From JACVRW01 sp963811055 (lineage in GTDB: Bacteria > Actinomycetota > Thermoleophilia > Solirubrobacterales > Thermoleophilaceae), in contig CAWEPQ010000001.1 in assembly GCA_963811055.1 (NCBI GenBank), positions 887,293-951,292 on the forward strand: a stretch of DNA of 64,000 nt, in the 5' to 3' direction. Numbering within the stretch: the first letter of the stretch is position 1; every line of letters starts with the position of its first letter. Shown piece after piece: positions 54,581 through 62,997 of this stretch. The notes beneath the pieces were generated by a model, which saw only the letters and a list, made by a program, of their open reading frames with translations, did no database searches and was not told the DNA's origin. The translations under genes were made by a program, and so were the position numbers.

Positions 54581-55195
54581 ATGAACAGAACGCGACTTCC
54601 CAAGCTGCTCGTGCCGACCACCGCGATCGTCCTGGCGGGGGTGCTCCTCCTTCATCCACAGTTCGACGGCGGCGTCTACGAGGGCCTGAGCGATCAGGTC
54701 GATCGGTGGATCGGGGTACACATCGCGCTCGCGATCGGCGCCGGGCTAATGGCCATGGCGGCCTACACGCTGATCGACGGTCTGCCAGGCCGCGCAGCCA
54801 CCGTGAGCCGAGTGGCGCTGACCGTGTTTCCGATCTTCTTCATCGCCTGGGAGGCGACCCTTGGGATCGGTACTGGGCTGATGGTGGACCAAGCCAATGG
54901 ACTGGCAGTCGCCGATCGCGGACCGGCGGCCGACGCGATCCAAGGCTACTTCGAGAGCCCGGTGCTGTTCGGACTCAGCGCCGTCGGCAACGGCGCCTGG
55001 ATCGTTGCGATGATCGCCGCCGCCATCGCGTTCCGTCGTGACGGGGCGTCCGGAACGGTGGTGGCGCTCGTCGGCCTCTCTTCGCTCTTCGTGCTGCACG
55101 ACGCGGGCCCGGTCGGGGCTATCGGGCTGGCCTTCTTCGCCACCGCCTCTGTCCTCGGATCGCGGGACGTGGGTTCGTTCAGGCGCCAGGCATAG
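54581..55195 (+). CDS. Six-helix membrane protein of unknown function
   Basis: A 204-residue intact membrane protein with about six helices (LLVPTTAIVLAGVLLLHP, HIALAIGAGLMAMAAYTLI, VALTVFPIFFIAWEATLG, GNGAWIVAMIAAAIAF, VVALVGLSSLFVLHDAG, GLAFFATASVLG). His and Glu residues lie inside helices (VHIALAIG, AWEATLG, LHDAG). I do not recognise the family. Confidence 0.6.
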   Translation: MNRTRLPKLLVPTTAIVLAGVLLLHPQFDGGVYEGLSDQVDRWIGVHIALAIGAGLMAMAAYTLIDGLPGRAATVSRVALTVFPIFFIAWEATLGIGTGLMVDQANGLAVADRGPAADAIQGYFESPVLFGLSAVGNGAWIVAMIAAAIAFRRDGASGTVVALVGLSSLFVLHDAGPVGAIGLAFFATASVLGSRDVGSFRRQA

Positions 55196-55558
55196 CTACA
55201 GCTGCGGCGGCGGCGCGAACTCCATCAGCTCCACGAGGTTCCCCGCCGGGTCGCGCACGAAGGAGCGCGCCGAGCCCCAGTACTCCTCGTGCTCGTCGAC
55301 CCGGTGGCCGGCGTCGCGCAGGCGCGCCTGCGCCGGCTCGTAGTCGTCGCCCAGCGGCACCGCCGCGTGACCCGCGTTCATGTGCGAGGTCTCGGGCAGC
55401 TGCAGCAGGTGGAACTGGTCGCCGTCGCGCTCGAGCCAGGTGACGAAGCTCGCGAGCTTCTCCGGCGCGGTCACCCGCTTGAAGCCGAGCAGCTCGTAGA
55501 ACTCGATGCAGGCATCGAGCTGGTCGGGCCGCACCTCGAATGACACGTGCTGGATCAC
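55196..55558 (-). CDS. VOC-family (glyoxalase-like) protein
   Basis: A 120-residue vicinal-oxygen-chelate protein: VIQHVSFEVRPDQLDACIEF, QFHLLQLPETSHMNAGHAAV and RSFVRDPAGNLVELMEFAPP. The His/Glu metal-ligand positions (QHV, GHAAV, VELME) are present. GTG at 55558 lies 2 nt after the readthrough stop of the ABC permease gene, so it is likely the third gene of that operon. The substrate is unknown. Confidence 0.82.
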   Translation of the reverse strand: MIQHVSFEVRPDQLDACIEFYELLGFKRVTAPEKLASFVTWLERDGDQFHLLQLPETSHMNAGHAAVPLGDDYEPAQARLRDAGHRVDEHEEYWGSARSFVRDPAGNLVELMEFAPPPQL

Positions 55559-55560
55559 GC

Positions 55561-56418
55561 TCAGAGGTCCCGCCGGCGGAACGCCAGCGCCGCCAGCGCC
55601 ATGACGGCGGCGGACCACGCCACCGCCTACGGCCAGATCGCCGCGCCCACGCCGCTGGCGCCGCCGAACGGCCCGAGCTGCACGATCACGCCGGTCGTGC
55701 CGCCGATGTCCGAGGTCAGCGCGTCGAGGCCGTTCTGGTAGAGCGCCTCGAACGGGACGATCCACGAGATGATCGAGCTCGCCGTGCGCAATCCGTCGAC
55801 GTCGAGCCCCTCGCCGATCTGGCCCAGCAGGCCGGCGGCGAGCCCGGTGGCGAAGACCATGAAGATCGCGATGCCGTTGGCGGTGGTGCCGAGCAGCGTC
55901 GAGCCGAGCAGCGAGATCGCCACCACGGTGACCACGCCCAGCGCCAGGCCGGCGGCGGGGACGACGAGCGACGAGGGCGTGAAGTCGCCGGCGGCGTGCG
56001 TGATCAGTGCGGCGACGAGGAAGACGATCACGACGTAGGGCGCGCAGACGGCGGAGGCGGCGAGCAGCCGTCCGATGAGCAGCGTCGTGCGCCCCACCGG
56101 ACGCACCACCAGCGGCTGCAGCAGGCCGCGCTCGGCGTCGCCGCGGACCGCGCCGAGCGTGAGGAAGACGGCCAGCACCACGCCGAGGAAGAGCGCGACG
56201 AACATCGCCAGGCCGAGCAGCGTGCCACCCGCCAGCGCCTGCTCGTCGATAGGGATGATGCCCCCGCCCCAGGTCTCCTCGAGCGACTCGAAGACCTCGA
56301 AGGCGGCGAGCGCGTAGAGCCCGAGGAAGCCCGCGGTCAGCAGCGCGACCACGAGCAGCACCCGGCGGCGGACCGCCTCCCGCAGCGCATGACCGGCGAT
56401 GGTGATCGCGTCGCTCAT
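55561..56418 (-). CDS. ABC-2 type transporter permease with in-frame amber codon
   Basis: A 285-codon membrane permease with six hydrophobic segments (RRVLLVVALLTAGFLGLYAL, MFVALFLGVVLAVFLTLGAV, APYVVIVFLVAALITHAAG, GLALGVVTVVAISLLGSTL). The frame stops at a TAG at 55627-55629, yet continues in frame through AVAWSAAVMALAALAFRRRDL to a TGA at 55561, a typical final helix and basic end. So the amber is probably a base error (TAC or similar) or a recent nonsense mutation. It overlaps the ATPase stop by 4 nt. Confidence 0.75.
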
Positions 56419-57226
56419 CCGTCGCGCCCCACCACGGCGGCGAGATAGGCGTCCTCGAGCGTGCCGGTCACCACGCGGACGCCGTAGACCTCGGCGCCGC
56501 CGGCCACCAGCTCGCGGACGATCCGCGGGACGTCCTCGCGGCGCGCGTCGGGCAGGCGGCGCACGCCGTCGGAGGTCTCGACCTCGACGCCGCCGGGCGC
56601 GGTCAGGTCCTCCGGCCGCCCCTCGGTCACCACGCGGCCGCCGTCGATGATGACGACCCGGTCGCAGACGAGCTCGATCTCGCTGAGCAGGTGTGAGTTC
56701 AGCAGCACGCCCACGCCCTGCTCGCGCAGCCCGAGGAGCAGGTCGCGCACCGTGCGCCGGCCGCCGGGGTCGAGCGCGCTCGTGGGCTCGTCGAGCAGCA
56801 CGAGGCGCGGGTCGCCGATCAGCGCCTGGGCGATGCCCAGCCGCTGCTGCATGCCCTTGCTCATCGTCTCCACCCTGCGCCCGTCCTCGCCGGTGAGGCC
56901 GACCCGCTCGAGCAGCGCCTCGCGCTCTGCGGCGCCGCCGTCGGAGCGGGCCAGGCGCTGATGCAGCGTGAGGACCTCGTCGGCGCGAGCCCAGCCGGGG
57001 AAGCGGAACAGCTCGGCGAGGTAGCCGGTGGACGCTCGCGCCGCCCGGCTGCCGGCCGTCGCGCCGGCCACGTGTGCCTCCCCGCCCGTCGGGCGGACCA
57101 GGCCGCAGGCGATCTTCACCAGCGTCGACTTGCCCGCCCCATTGGGGCCGAGCAGGCCGACGAGCTCTCCCGCGCCGACCTCGAGATCGACGGCGTCGAG
57201 CGCCGTTGTCGTGCCGTAGCCTTTTG
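56415..57226 (-). CDS. ABC transporter ATPase, 5' end lost at the junction
   Basis: From KGYGTTTALDAVDLEVGAG onward this is a normal ABC ATPase: GPNGAGKSTLVKIA (Walker A), TMSKGMQQRLGIAQ (signature), LVLLDEPTSALDPG (Walker B) and a C-terminal extension. Only the first ~8-10 codons are missing. In the given sequence the frame runs on upstream into unrelated Ser/Pro/Ala-rich sequence, so an uninterrupted 333-residue frame exists but its first ~65 residues belong to the joined DNA. It pairs with the permease downstream. Confidence 0.85.
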
Positions 57227-57232
57227 GTGTTG
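57218..57232. other. Chimeric junction 1
   Basis: Coding similarity to an ABC ATPase ends exactly at the KGYG codons (about 57,222-57,226) and upstream sequence switches to Ser/Pro-rich coding sequence of lower GC with different codon use. The reading frame stays open only by chance. Confidence 0.75.
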
Positions 57233-58799
57233 AAGGCGATGATTGTGCGCCAGCGGTGGCGGCTGGAACCCCGCTGCTGCTGAAACTCCCGCTGCTGGAA
57301 CTCCGGCGGCGGCCGCAGGTTGCGTCGGCGCGGAAGGCTGTTGCCGCGCCCACGTTTGGCTGAACTCCGCCGCCGTTATTGGACGCCGCAACTGGCGATG
57401 AGACTGAAGGCGACACTGACGGCGAGATGGGCGCGGCGAGCCCGGGCTGCTCGCTCCGGCGGAATTTGTCACACCTGCAGGACTGGTTGCTTGCGAAACA
57501 TTTGGCGGCGTGGGGTTGGCGGTAACCGAAGCCGTGCTATTGCGTTGTGGGCTGCGACGATTGTCCGGCAAAGGCAACCGGCGGGGTCACCTGCTTCAGC
57601 CGGTTCAACTCATTGGCTCGCCACAGCGCTACGCCGATTCGGGCGATCTCCACCTGCGCGTCATGGTATTCCTGGGGAGCCAGCGTGGTCCACGAGGCCA
57701 TGGTGTTTTGGCTCATCTGCAGTTCGGTGCTGATGCGATCCGCGTTGCGCTGCTTGCTTAAGGCCACGAGCGTATTAACCTCGTCGTTCGTGTCTGAGAT
57801 CGTCTTGCGTTGGGTTGCATAAACGTGGGTCGATGGTGCTGAGGTAGTCGTCATAAGGTCCACGATTCGAGAAGAGCTTGACGAGGATCGGCGCAGTTTC
57901 CAATGAGATGAACAGAAAAATGATGAACCAGGCTCGCCAACGAAGTTGAAGGATGTGCCTGCGCCAGCGCGCTCAAAGCTTCCAGCGGCTTCAGGAGTCC
58001 GCCAGAGTCGTCTATCTTCTTAAACACCCCTTTCAGCTTCTCCGCCCGCTCCGCCTTTCGTTTGGTAGTCTGCTGCTCGTTGGCTTGAATTACTGGCGCA
58101 TATTGCGTCCTGAAGCTGTTGAGTTCGGCTTGAGCTTCTTTCGTTTCGGCGAGTCTTTTTTTGTACTCTGGCCCGTCGCCGGGGTCCTGGGTCCCGCCCC
58201 AACCATCGAGTCCCACTAGACGCCACCTTCACTCGTCTGGTTACTTCGTTTTCAAGCTCCAGCAGGCGAGTTTTCAACTTCCCGGTTTCTTCTTCAACCT
58301 TAGCGATGTCTGCAAACTCTACGTCGAGAGTCTTTTCCCGATCGGCTCGTTCCTCGGCAAGATCGTGAGTCAACTGTCCTTCGTACTCTCGGCTCCAAAG
58401 AATTTCAGTTCCAATGGCCTCGTAATAACAATGGAGATGAATACGGCGAGGATTAGGCGCGGCACGGCTTTCAGAATTTCACCCGCCTTGGCCCGCGATC
58501 CGTTCGGTGAGCGGCGCGCTCGTGGGAATACTCTTTTTCCTGATGGACGAAACGATAAACCTGTCGAGGTTGAAGATGATCAAGCCCCAAAGCATTCCAA
58601 AGGCGAGCGCTAACCAGCCGTTACGGAACACTGTGAACATCGCATAGCCGCCCGAGAGCGCCGCCAACACAGCGGTGAAGAAAATGGTGACGCCAATGCC
58701 GACATACTTACTGTGTTCGACCTCGCACCCCTTCATGTCGAGGATCAAACGGGTTGCTCCGGAGCTAAATAAAAAGAAACGCTTGATTGGATTGGTCAT
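57226..58799 (-). CDS. DUF4407 membrane protein (frameshifted, 3' end cut at junction)
   Basis: From ATG 58799: PIKRFFLFSSGATRLILDMK, EHSKYVGIGVTIFFTAVLAAL, SGGYAMFTVF, MLWGLIIFNLDRFIVSSIRK - the DUF4407 signature with four membrane helices. After an indel near 58,480 follow PRLILAVFISIVITRPLELKF, a long coiled coil (KVEEETGKLKTRLLELENEV, TKEAQAELNSFRTQY) in further frames, then a helical part near 57,600-57,860 and a Ser/Pro/Thr-rich tail running into the junction. Moderate GC, unlike the genes before it. Function unknown; tandem with kinase-like genes. Confidence 0.75.
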
Positions 58800-58873
58800 G
58801 ATCTTCTTCCCGGTTTTGGTGTGTTAGATCAAGGGTACGAAAGCGCGTTCGTCTAACACGGCGGAACGCGGCC

Positions 58874-59925
58874 TCATCGAGCAACGCGAAGGAGTTGCTG
58901 TTCACTGGCCGGCGCAGCCTGTGGTTGAGAGGCTGCGGCCGGGGTGAAGGTTGAGGCGAGGTTGAGAGAGGGCATTGGAATCGGAGTTGCCGCCAGAGCT
59001 ATCCACTCGGCCGGGCTTGGACAGTCGTCGAAGCCTTGTGCCTTCAGAGCTTGTTCGAGCAGGATAGCCGCGCGCGGAAAGCGTTGCCGGAGACCTCTGA
59101 TGACTTGTGCAGTTGCCGGTCCCCCGCGGTTGAAAAGTTCGGCCTGCTCAAACATTCCGCCGTCGTGCCGGATCGGAGTTCCAATATCCATACTAAAAAA
59201 CTCCGCATTCAGTATCGCCATACTGAATCGGTCGGCGCGCGCGTCTTCCAGGAAGTTTGCGGATCGAGCGCCCCGGAAACTCTGGCGAAGGGCGCGATAT
59301 ATCCGTTTGTCCCGAAGGTTGTATTCGGGCGGCATGGTGAGCGAGGGATGAAAGATGCAGTCCCAATCGATCAGGTTGACGAGGTCAGACGAAACGTCGA
59401 CGAAGACATTCGTGGCCGAGAGATCGCGATGTGAAAGTTCGTTGCTTTCGAGGAGGTTGATCTGCTCGCTCAGTTTCGTACACAGCAGTAGTCGCTCATC
59501 CGCGGCAAGTTTGACCGAGCCGTCCCTGAGCTTGTCAGCCAGCCCCGCCCAGTCATCGGATTTAATCCGCGGCATTTGCACTGTGTTCTCAATCCAGGCC
59601 GCAAACTCCGGATTGAAGTAACCGGATTTTTTGACGTCTCCTTTCGCAAGGATTCGGCGGAGATACCCCGCTTGCAAACCGGGACGGTGAGGAATCAACG
59701 ACTGAATGGCGTTGATGTAAGTGCTGTCTGGAATCCTGGCTGGCGAGAACTTCTTCAAGATCCAGTCCAGTCCCGAATCATCTGTCAGGTAGAAAGCCTG
59801 GGCCTGTCCGCGCACCGAAGTGATAAAGATCGCTTTGAGTTGCGGATGTTCAAGCGGCGCAGTTTGCAACCCGCAATCTCCTTGTACTTCTTGCTCTTAA
59901 GCCAGTCTTCCGCAACGTCAATCAT
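58874..59925 (-). CDS. Protein-kinase-like protein (one indel near the start)
   Basis: ATG 59925 opens IDVAEDWLKSKKYKEIAG, and after an indel near 59,870 the frame runs uninterrupted to 58874 (~350 residues). Kinase features: WILKKF as the likely ATP-Lys strand, catalytic loop LSHRDLSATNVFVD (HRDxxxxN), and LIDWDC in place of DFG. A C-terminal region holds CPSPAEWIALAAT and a Pro/Ala/Gln tail. Resembles Hanks-type kinases in phosphatase-kinase-VWA gene sets. 75 nt upstream of the DUF4407 gene, same strand. Confidence 0.7.
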
Positions 59926-59997
59926 CTGAGTCTCTTTAGCTTGCGTGGTCGCCGGTGCTTTTCAGCCGGACTCATCCGCGGTTGTACTTTGGCAAAG

Positions 59998-60630
59998 TTC
60001 TCATTTCACGCCCGGTAATGGATTTTCGACATCAGCCAAACTGGGAGCAGCCGGGCCGCTATCATTCGCTGACGACGCACCACTCTGTTCGCTGCGGTCG
60101 TGAACTTCTGTCGAGCCCGGCAGCGGTGGTCCGGTTTTCGCCCGAGCCTGGCGGTCGAAACTATGCGCATCGATCGCTTCAATATCTGCCAACCTGGGGG
60201 CAGCGGGCGCGGGCTTCTGGTGGGCCTGAAAGTCCGAAGCTTTGAGATCCGGTGTTTCGATGTCACTAAGCTTCGGTGCTGCTATTAACGGCCGGGGAGG
60301 AACCTGTAACTGCTGGATAAATTTGAGGAAGTCGGGTTCCGGCATTTGTAAACGTCTTTCAGGTTCGGCGCGGAGACACCCTCGCAGAGCGCTATCCATT
60401 CTTCCGGGCTGGGACATTCGTGAAAGCCACTGGCGCGCATGACCTGGTCAAACAACCCGAGGGCTTGGGGAAAGTTTCGTTGCAGCTTGCCTTTGATCTT
60501 GTCTTAGCCGCTGCCGCCTAAGTTGTAAATTTCGTCCTGGTCCAAAAGCCCACCGTCGCCGGTGACGGGCGTGCCTACGGGATCTTGTGGCATTTGCTGA
60601 TTCCGCAAATCTGGGATCCGTTCGCGAAAT
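59998..60630 (-). pseudogene. C-terminal part of a second kinase-like gene
   Basis: Read across indels, VGTPVTGDGGLLDQDEIYNL, then KGKLQRNFPQALGLFDQVMR and ASGFHECPSPEEWIALCEG align with the end of the kinase-like gene next to it (GTPIRHDGGMFEQAELFN, CPSPAEWIAL). A Pro/Ala-rich tail with repeated AAPxLxDIE units follows (APKLSDIETPDL, APRLADIEAID, APSLADVENPL). The kinase core is absent: homology stops near 60,620 at the second junction. At least three frame changes are present. Confidence 0.6.
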
Positions 60631-60660
60631 ATCTACGATCGGGTCGGCGGCGTCCCCTCG
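60600..60660. other. Chimeric junction 2
   Basis: The minus-strand kinase-like C-terminus ends and a plus-strand nucleotidyltransferase fragment begins within this interval. Base composition rises again and all genes after this point look alphaproteobacterial. The exact base cannot be fixed by eye. Confidence 0.55.
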
Positions 60661-60800
60661 GAAGGGCGCGATGCTGATCATGAACTGGTTCGATGATCCG
60701 CATTCGGGAAGGCGCGATCTTGATCTGCTGGGCTTTGGCGGTCCGGGCGCCGAGCCGGCCAAAGCGCGGGGCGAATATTTTCCGTCGGCACTGTCGATTT
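60655..60800 (+). pseudogene. Fragment of an AbiEii-type nucleotidyltransferase
   Basis: KGAMLIMNWFDDPHSGRRDL followed by DLLGFGGPG matches the conserved core of AbiEii/AbiGii-type nucleotidyltransferase proteins (KGAML...RxTRDLDLLGFG), toxins of type IV toxin-antitoxin systems. No start codon or upstream part is present, and similarity fades after ~60,800. Only about 45 residues remain, so it is a remnant or a piece cut by the junction. Confidence 0.5.
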
Positions 60801-60888
60801 TCGCAACAGCCGATCGTCCTTGTCATGATGTGCTGGCACCGCGATCGTGGCTTCAGCACGTTCTCAGGCAACAGAAGGAGCTATTGCC

Positions 60889-61592
60889 ATGGATAATCAG
60901 CATCTCGTAGCTGCCGCCGAGCTCGCGGCCAAGAACGGCGTCCGCTTTCCCAACGAGAGCGAGGAATATCGCAGCGCCCGCGACGCGCTGCTGGCCGAGG
61001 AGATCGAGCTGCGCCGGCACATCGAGCGCGTGGCCGAGCAGCGCCGCGCGTTGCCGCCGGGCGGCGAGGTGACGAAGGACTATCGCTTCGAAGGCGAGGA
61101 CGGGCCCGGCGACCTTCGCCGACCTGTTCGGCGACAAGCAGACGCTGGTCGTCTACAGCTACATGTTCGGCCCGCAGCGCGAGCGGCCGTGCCCGATGTG
61201 CACCTCGCTGCTGTCGGCCTGGGACGGCGAGGTGCCCGACATCCAGCAGCGCGTTGCGTTGGCCGTCGTCGCGCGCTCGCCGATCGAGCGGCTGCGTCGC
61301 CTTCAAGCAGGAGCGCGGCTGGCACCACCTGCCGCTCTATTCCGACATCGACGGCGAGTTCAGCCGCGACTATCACGCGATCGACCAAGGACGGCGGCGA
61401 CGACGCGGCGTTCAACGTGTTCACCCGCCGCGACGGCACGCATCCGCCATTTCTGGAGCGGCGAGATGGGCTGCGCAACGGCCGATCCCGGCCAGGATCC
61501 GCGCGGCGCGCCCGACCTGATGCCGCTCTGGACCATCCTCGACTCGACGCCGGAAGGGCGCGGCGGACTGGTATCCGAAGCTGTCCTATTGA
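60889..61592 (+). CDS. DUF899 thioredoxin-like protein (frameshifts)
   Basis: ATG 60889 follows GAAGGAG. The N-terminal helix (NESEEYRSARDALLAEEIEL, RRALPPGGEVTKDYRFEGED) and later pieces in other frames (FADLFGDKQTLVVYSYMFGP, RPCPMCTSLLSAWDGE, FKQERGWHHLPLYSDIDGEF, FWSGEMGCATADPGQDPRG) give a complete DUF899 protein ending DWYPKLSY. Frame changes lie near 61,110, 61,285-61,300, 61,385, 61,440 and 61,565. About 230 residues when repaired. Cytoplasmic, thioredoxin fold, function unknown. Confidence 0.78.
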
Positions 61593-61613
61593 GAAGGTGG
61601 CGTACGTCCGCCG

Positions 61614-62266
61614 TCAGCCGGTGGAGCGGTTTCTTGAGGCCTCGACCCATTCGATGCTGGTGACCGCGGCATCCGGCAGCGGCGGCGGATCGATGTCGTA
61701 GACATAGCCGGAGAGCATGTCGGCGGCGCGTTCCGTCGCCTTGATCTTCGCCTCGGTTTCGGCAACCGCCTTGGAGATCGCTTCGATGCGGGCGCGGAAC
61801 ATGTGGGCGAGCACATCGCGGCCGGATTGTTTTTCGAGCCGTTCCAGATGCAGGCCAATTTGCGAGGCGTGGCGCTCCAGCTCGCTCTTGCTGAAACGCG
61901 CCTTGCGCAGTTCTTCGGAAAGGCTGTCCTGCATGACGGCAACGGGATCGAAACTTCCGGGTGCGCGCTCGTCGAGCACTGCGTCGGTGACGAGCTTCTC
62001 GATCATCACCAGCGCCTGCAATTCGGCCGCATCGGCGAATTCGACGTCGTAGCCGGTATCGTCGTAGACCTTGCGCCGGACCGGATCGAGAAGCAGCCCA
62101 TAGGCTTTCTGCAGATTGGCAAAGGCGTCCGAATCGCCGCCCGAATGGGGTGGGCAACTTTTGCCAGGCGCCGATAGGCGGCCTTCAACTGCGCCTCGTC
62201 CGCATCGCGTTCAACGCCGAGAATATCGTATGGATCCGTCACGCCTGCTCCCTTGCTCCCCGCCAC
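61614..62266 (-). CDS. J-domain (DnaJ-like) protein (one indel in the HPD motif)
   Basis: DPYDILGVERDADEAQLKAA and YRRLAKVA open a J domain; the next frame continues SGGDSDAFANLQKAYGLLLD, then a helical C-terminus (RARIEAISKAVAETEAKIKA). The break falls in CACCCCATTCGG (~62,148): adding one G gives CAC CCC GAT, that is HPD, so the co-chaperone motif is intact after repair. About 217 residues. A DnaK partner role is expected; the C-terminal domain is not the DnaJ zinc-finger type. Confidence 0.7.
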
Positions 62267-62417
62267 GTTGCGGGCAGTCTAGGTCTTCTTCTGCATCAGA
62301 AGGGCAAAGTTTAGACCGAAACGAGGAATGACGTCCATGGCCCGAGATGGCGATGGTTTATGCCAATGCTTCACCAAATCATCGATTGCTTAGTATTTTC
62401 AACTCGTTGTTCGAAGA

Positions 62418-62993
62418 TCAGCCTGTGGTGATCGAAGCGAGATAACATCTGGCTTCGCCATCGATTTTCAGCGCGGTTGCAGTCGCGTCCTCGATCAGCA
62501 GCGCATCGCCGGCCGCAAGCGTGCCGGTCTCGCCGTCCCGCCGGAATGACAGTGTGCCGCGATGGCAGAGGAACAGGCATGTCGAGGGCGAAAGCCGCAC
62601 GGTCTTGCTGCCATCGACGTCGATGCGGATCAGCGTATGGACAAGCCCGTCACGGCGCGTCATGACGTTGAGATCGGTGATCGCTCCGTCCTCGAGCCTG
62701 GCTGCGACGGGGATATCCGCCGGGAAGGCCAGGGGATCGCTTGCCGTTGTCAGCAGCACCGGCGTGCTGCCTGCGACATCGAGCACCATGCCGTTGCCAT
62801 CAAGGATCGCCAGCGTGCGGTCGATGCCGGGAAAGATCGAAAACGGGCCGTCCTCCGCGACCGTCGCCATGCTGATGCGCCAGTCGAAGTCGTTGATCGA
62901 AGCGCCGGGTGGAAAGACGGCGATCTCCACCGTCTCTCCCTTGCCGTTTTTCCAGGGCATGCGTTTGTGATCGCCGGCGCGCAGGATCCTCAC
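62418..62993 (-). CDS. hutD: HutD family protein
   Basis: A 191-residue cupin-like protein of the HutD family, linked to histidine degradation: RMPWKNGKGETVEIAVFPPG, DFDWRISMATVAEDGPFS, FPGIDRTLAILDGNGM and the C-terminal GDALLIEDA. GTG at 62993 follows the hutU stop by 4 nt. No frameshift. Thought to modulate the hut pathway rather than catalyse a step; precise role unknown. Confidence 0.85.
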   Translation of the reverse strand: MRILRAGDHKRMPWKNGKGETVEIAVFPPGASINDFDWRISMATVAEDGPFSIFPGIDRTLAILDGNGMVLDVAGSTPVLLTTASDPLAFPADIPVAARLEDGAITDLNVMTRRDGLVHTLIRIDVDGSKTVRLSPSTCLFLCHRGTLSFRRDGETGTLAAGDALLIEDATATALKIDGEARCYLASITTG

Positions 62994-62997
62994 GGGT

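Noticed and set aside
56415..57416. ABC ATPase with a novel 65-residue Ser/Pro-rich N-terminal domain
   Set aside because: The extra residues come from the joined segment and match the style of the DUF4407 gene tail, not an ABC protein.
62120..62175. J-domain protein with a degenerate HPH motif
   Set aside because: One missing G in CACCCCATTC explains it; restoring it gives HPD and the correct downstream frame.
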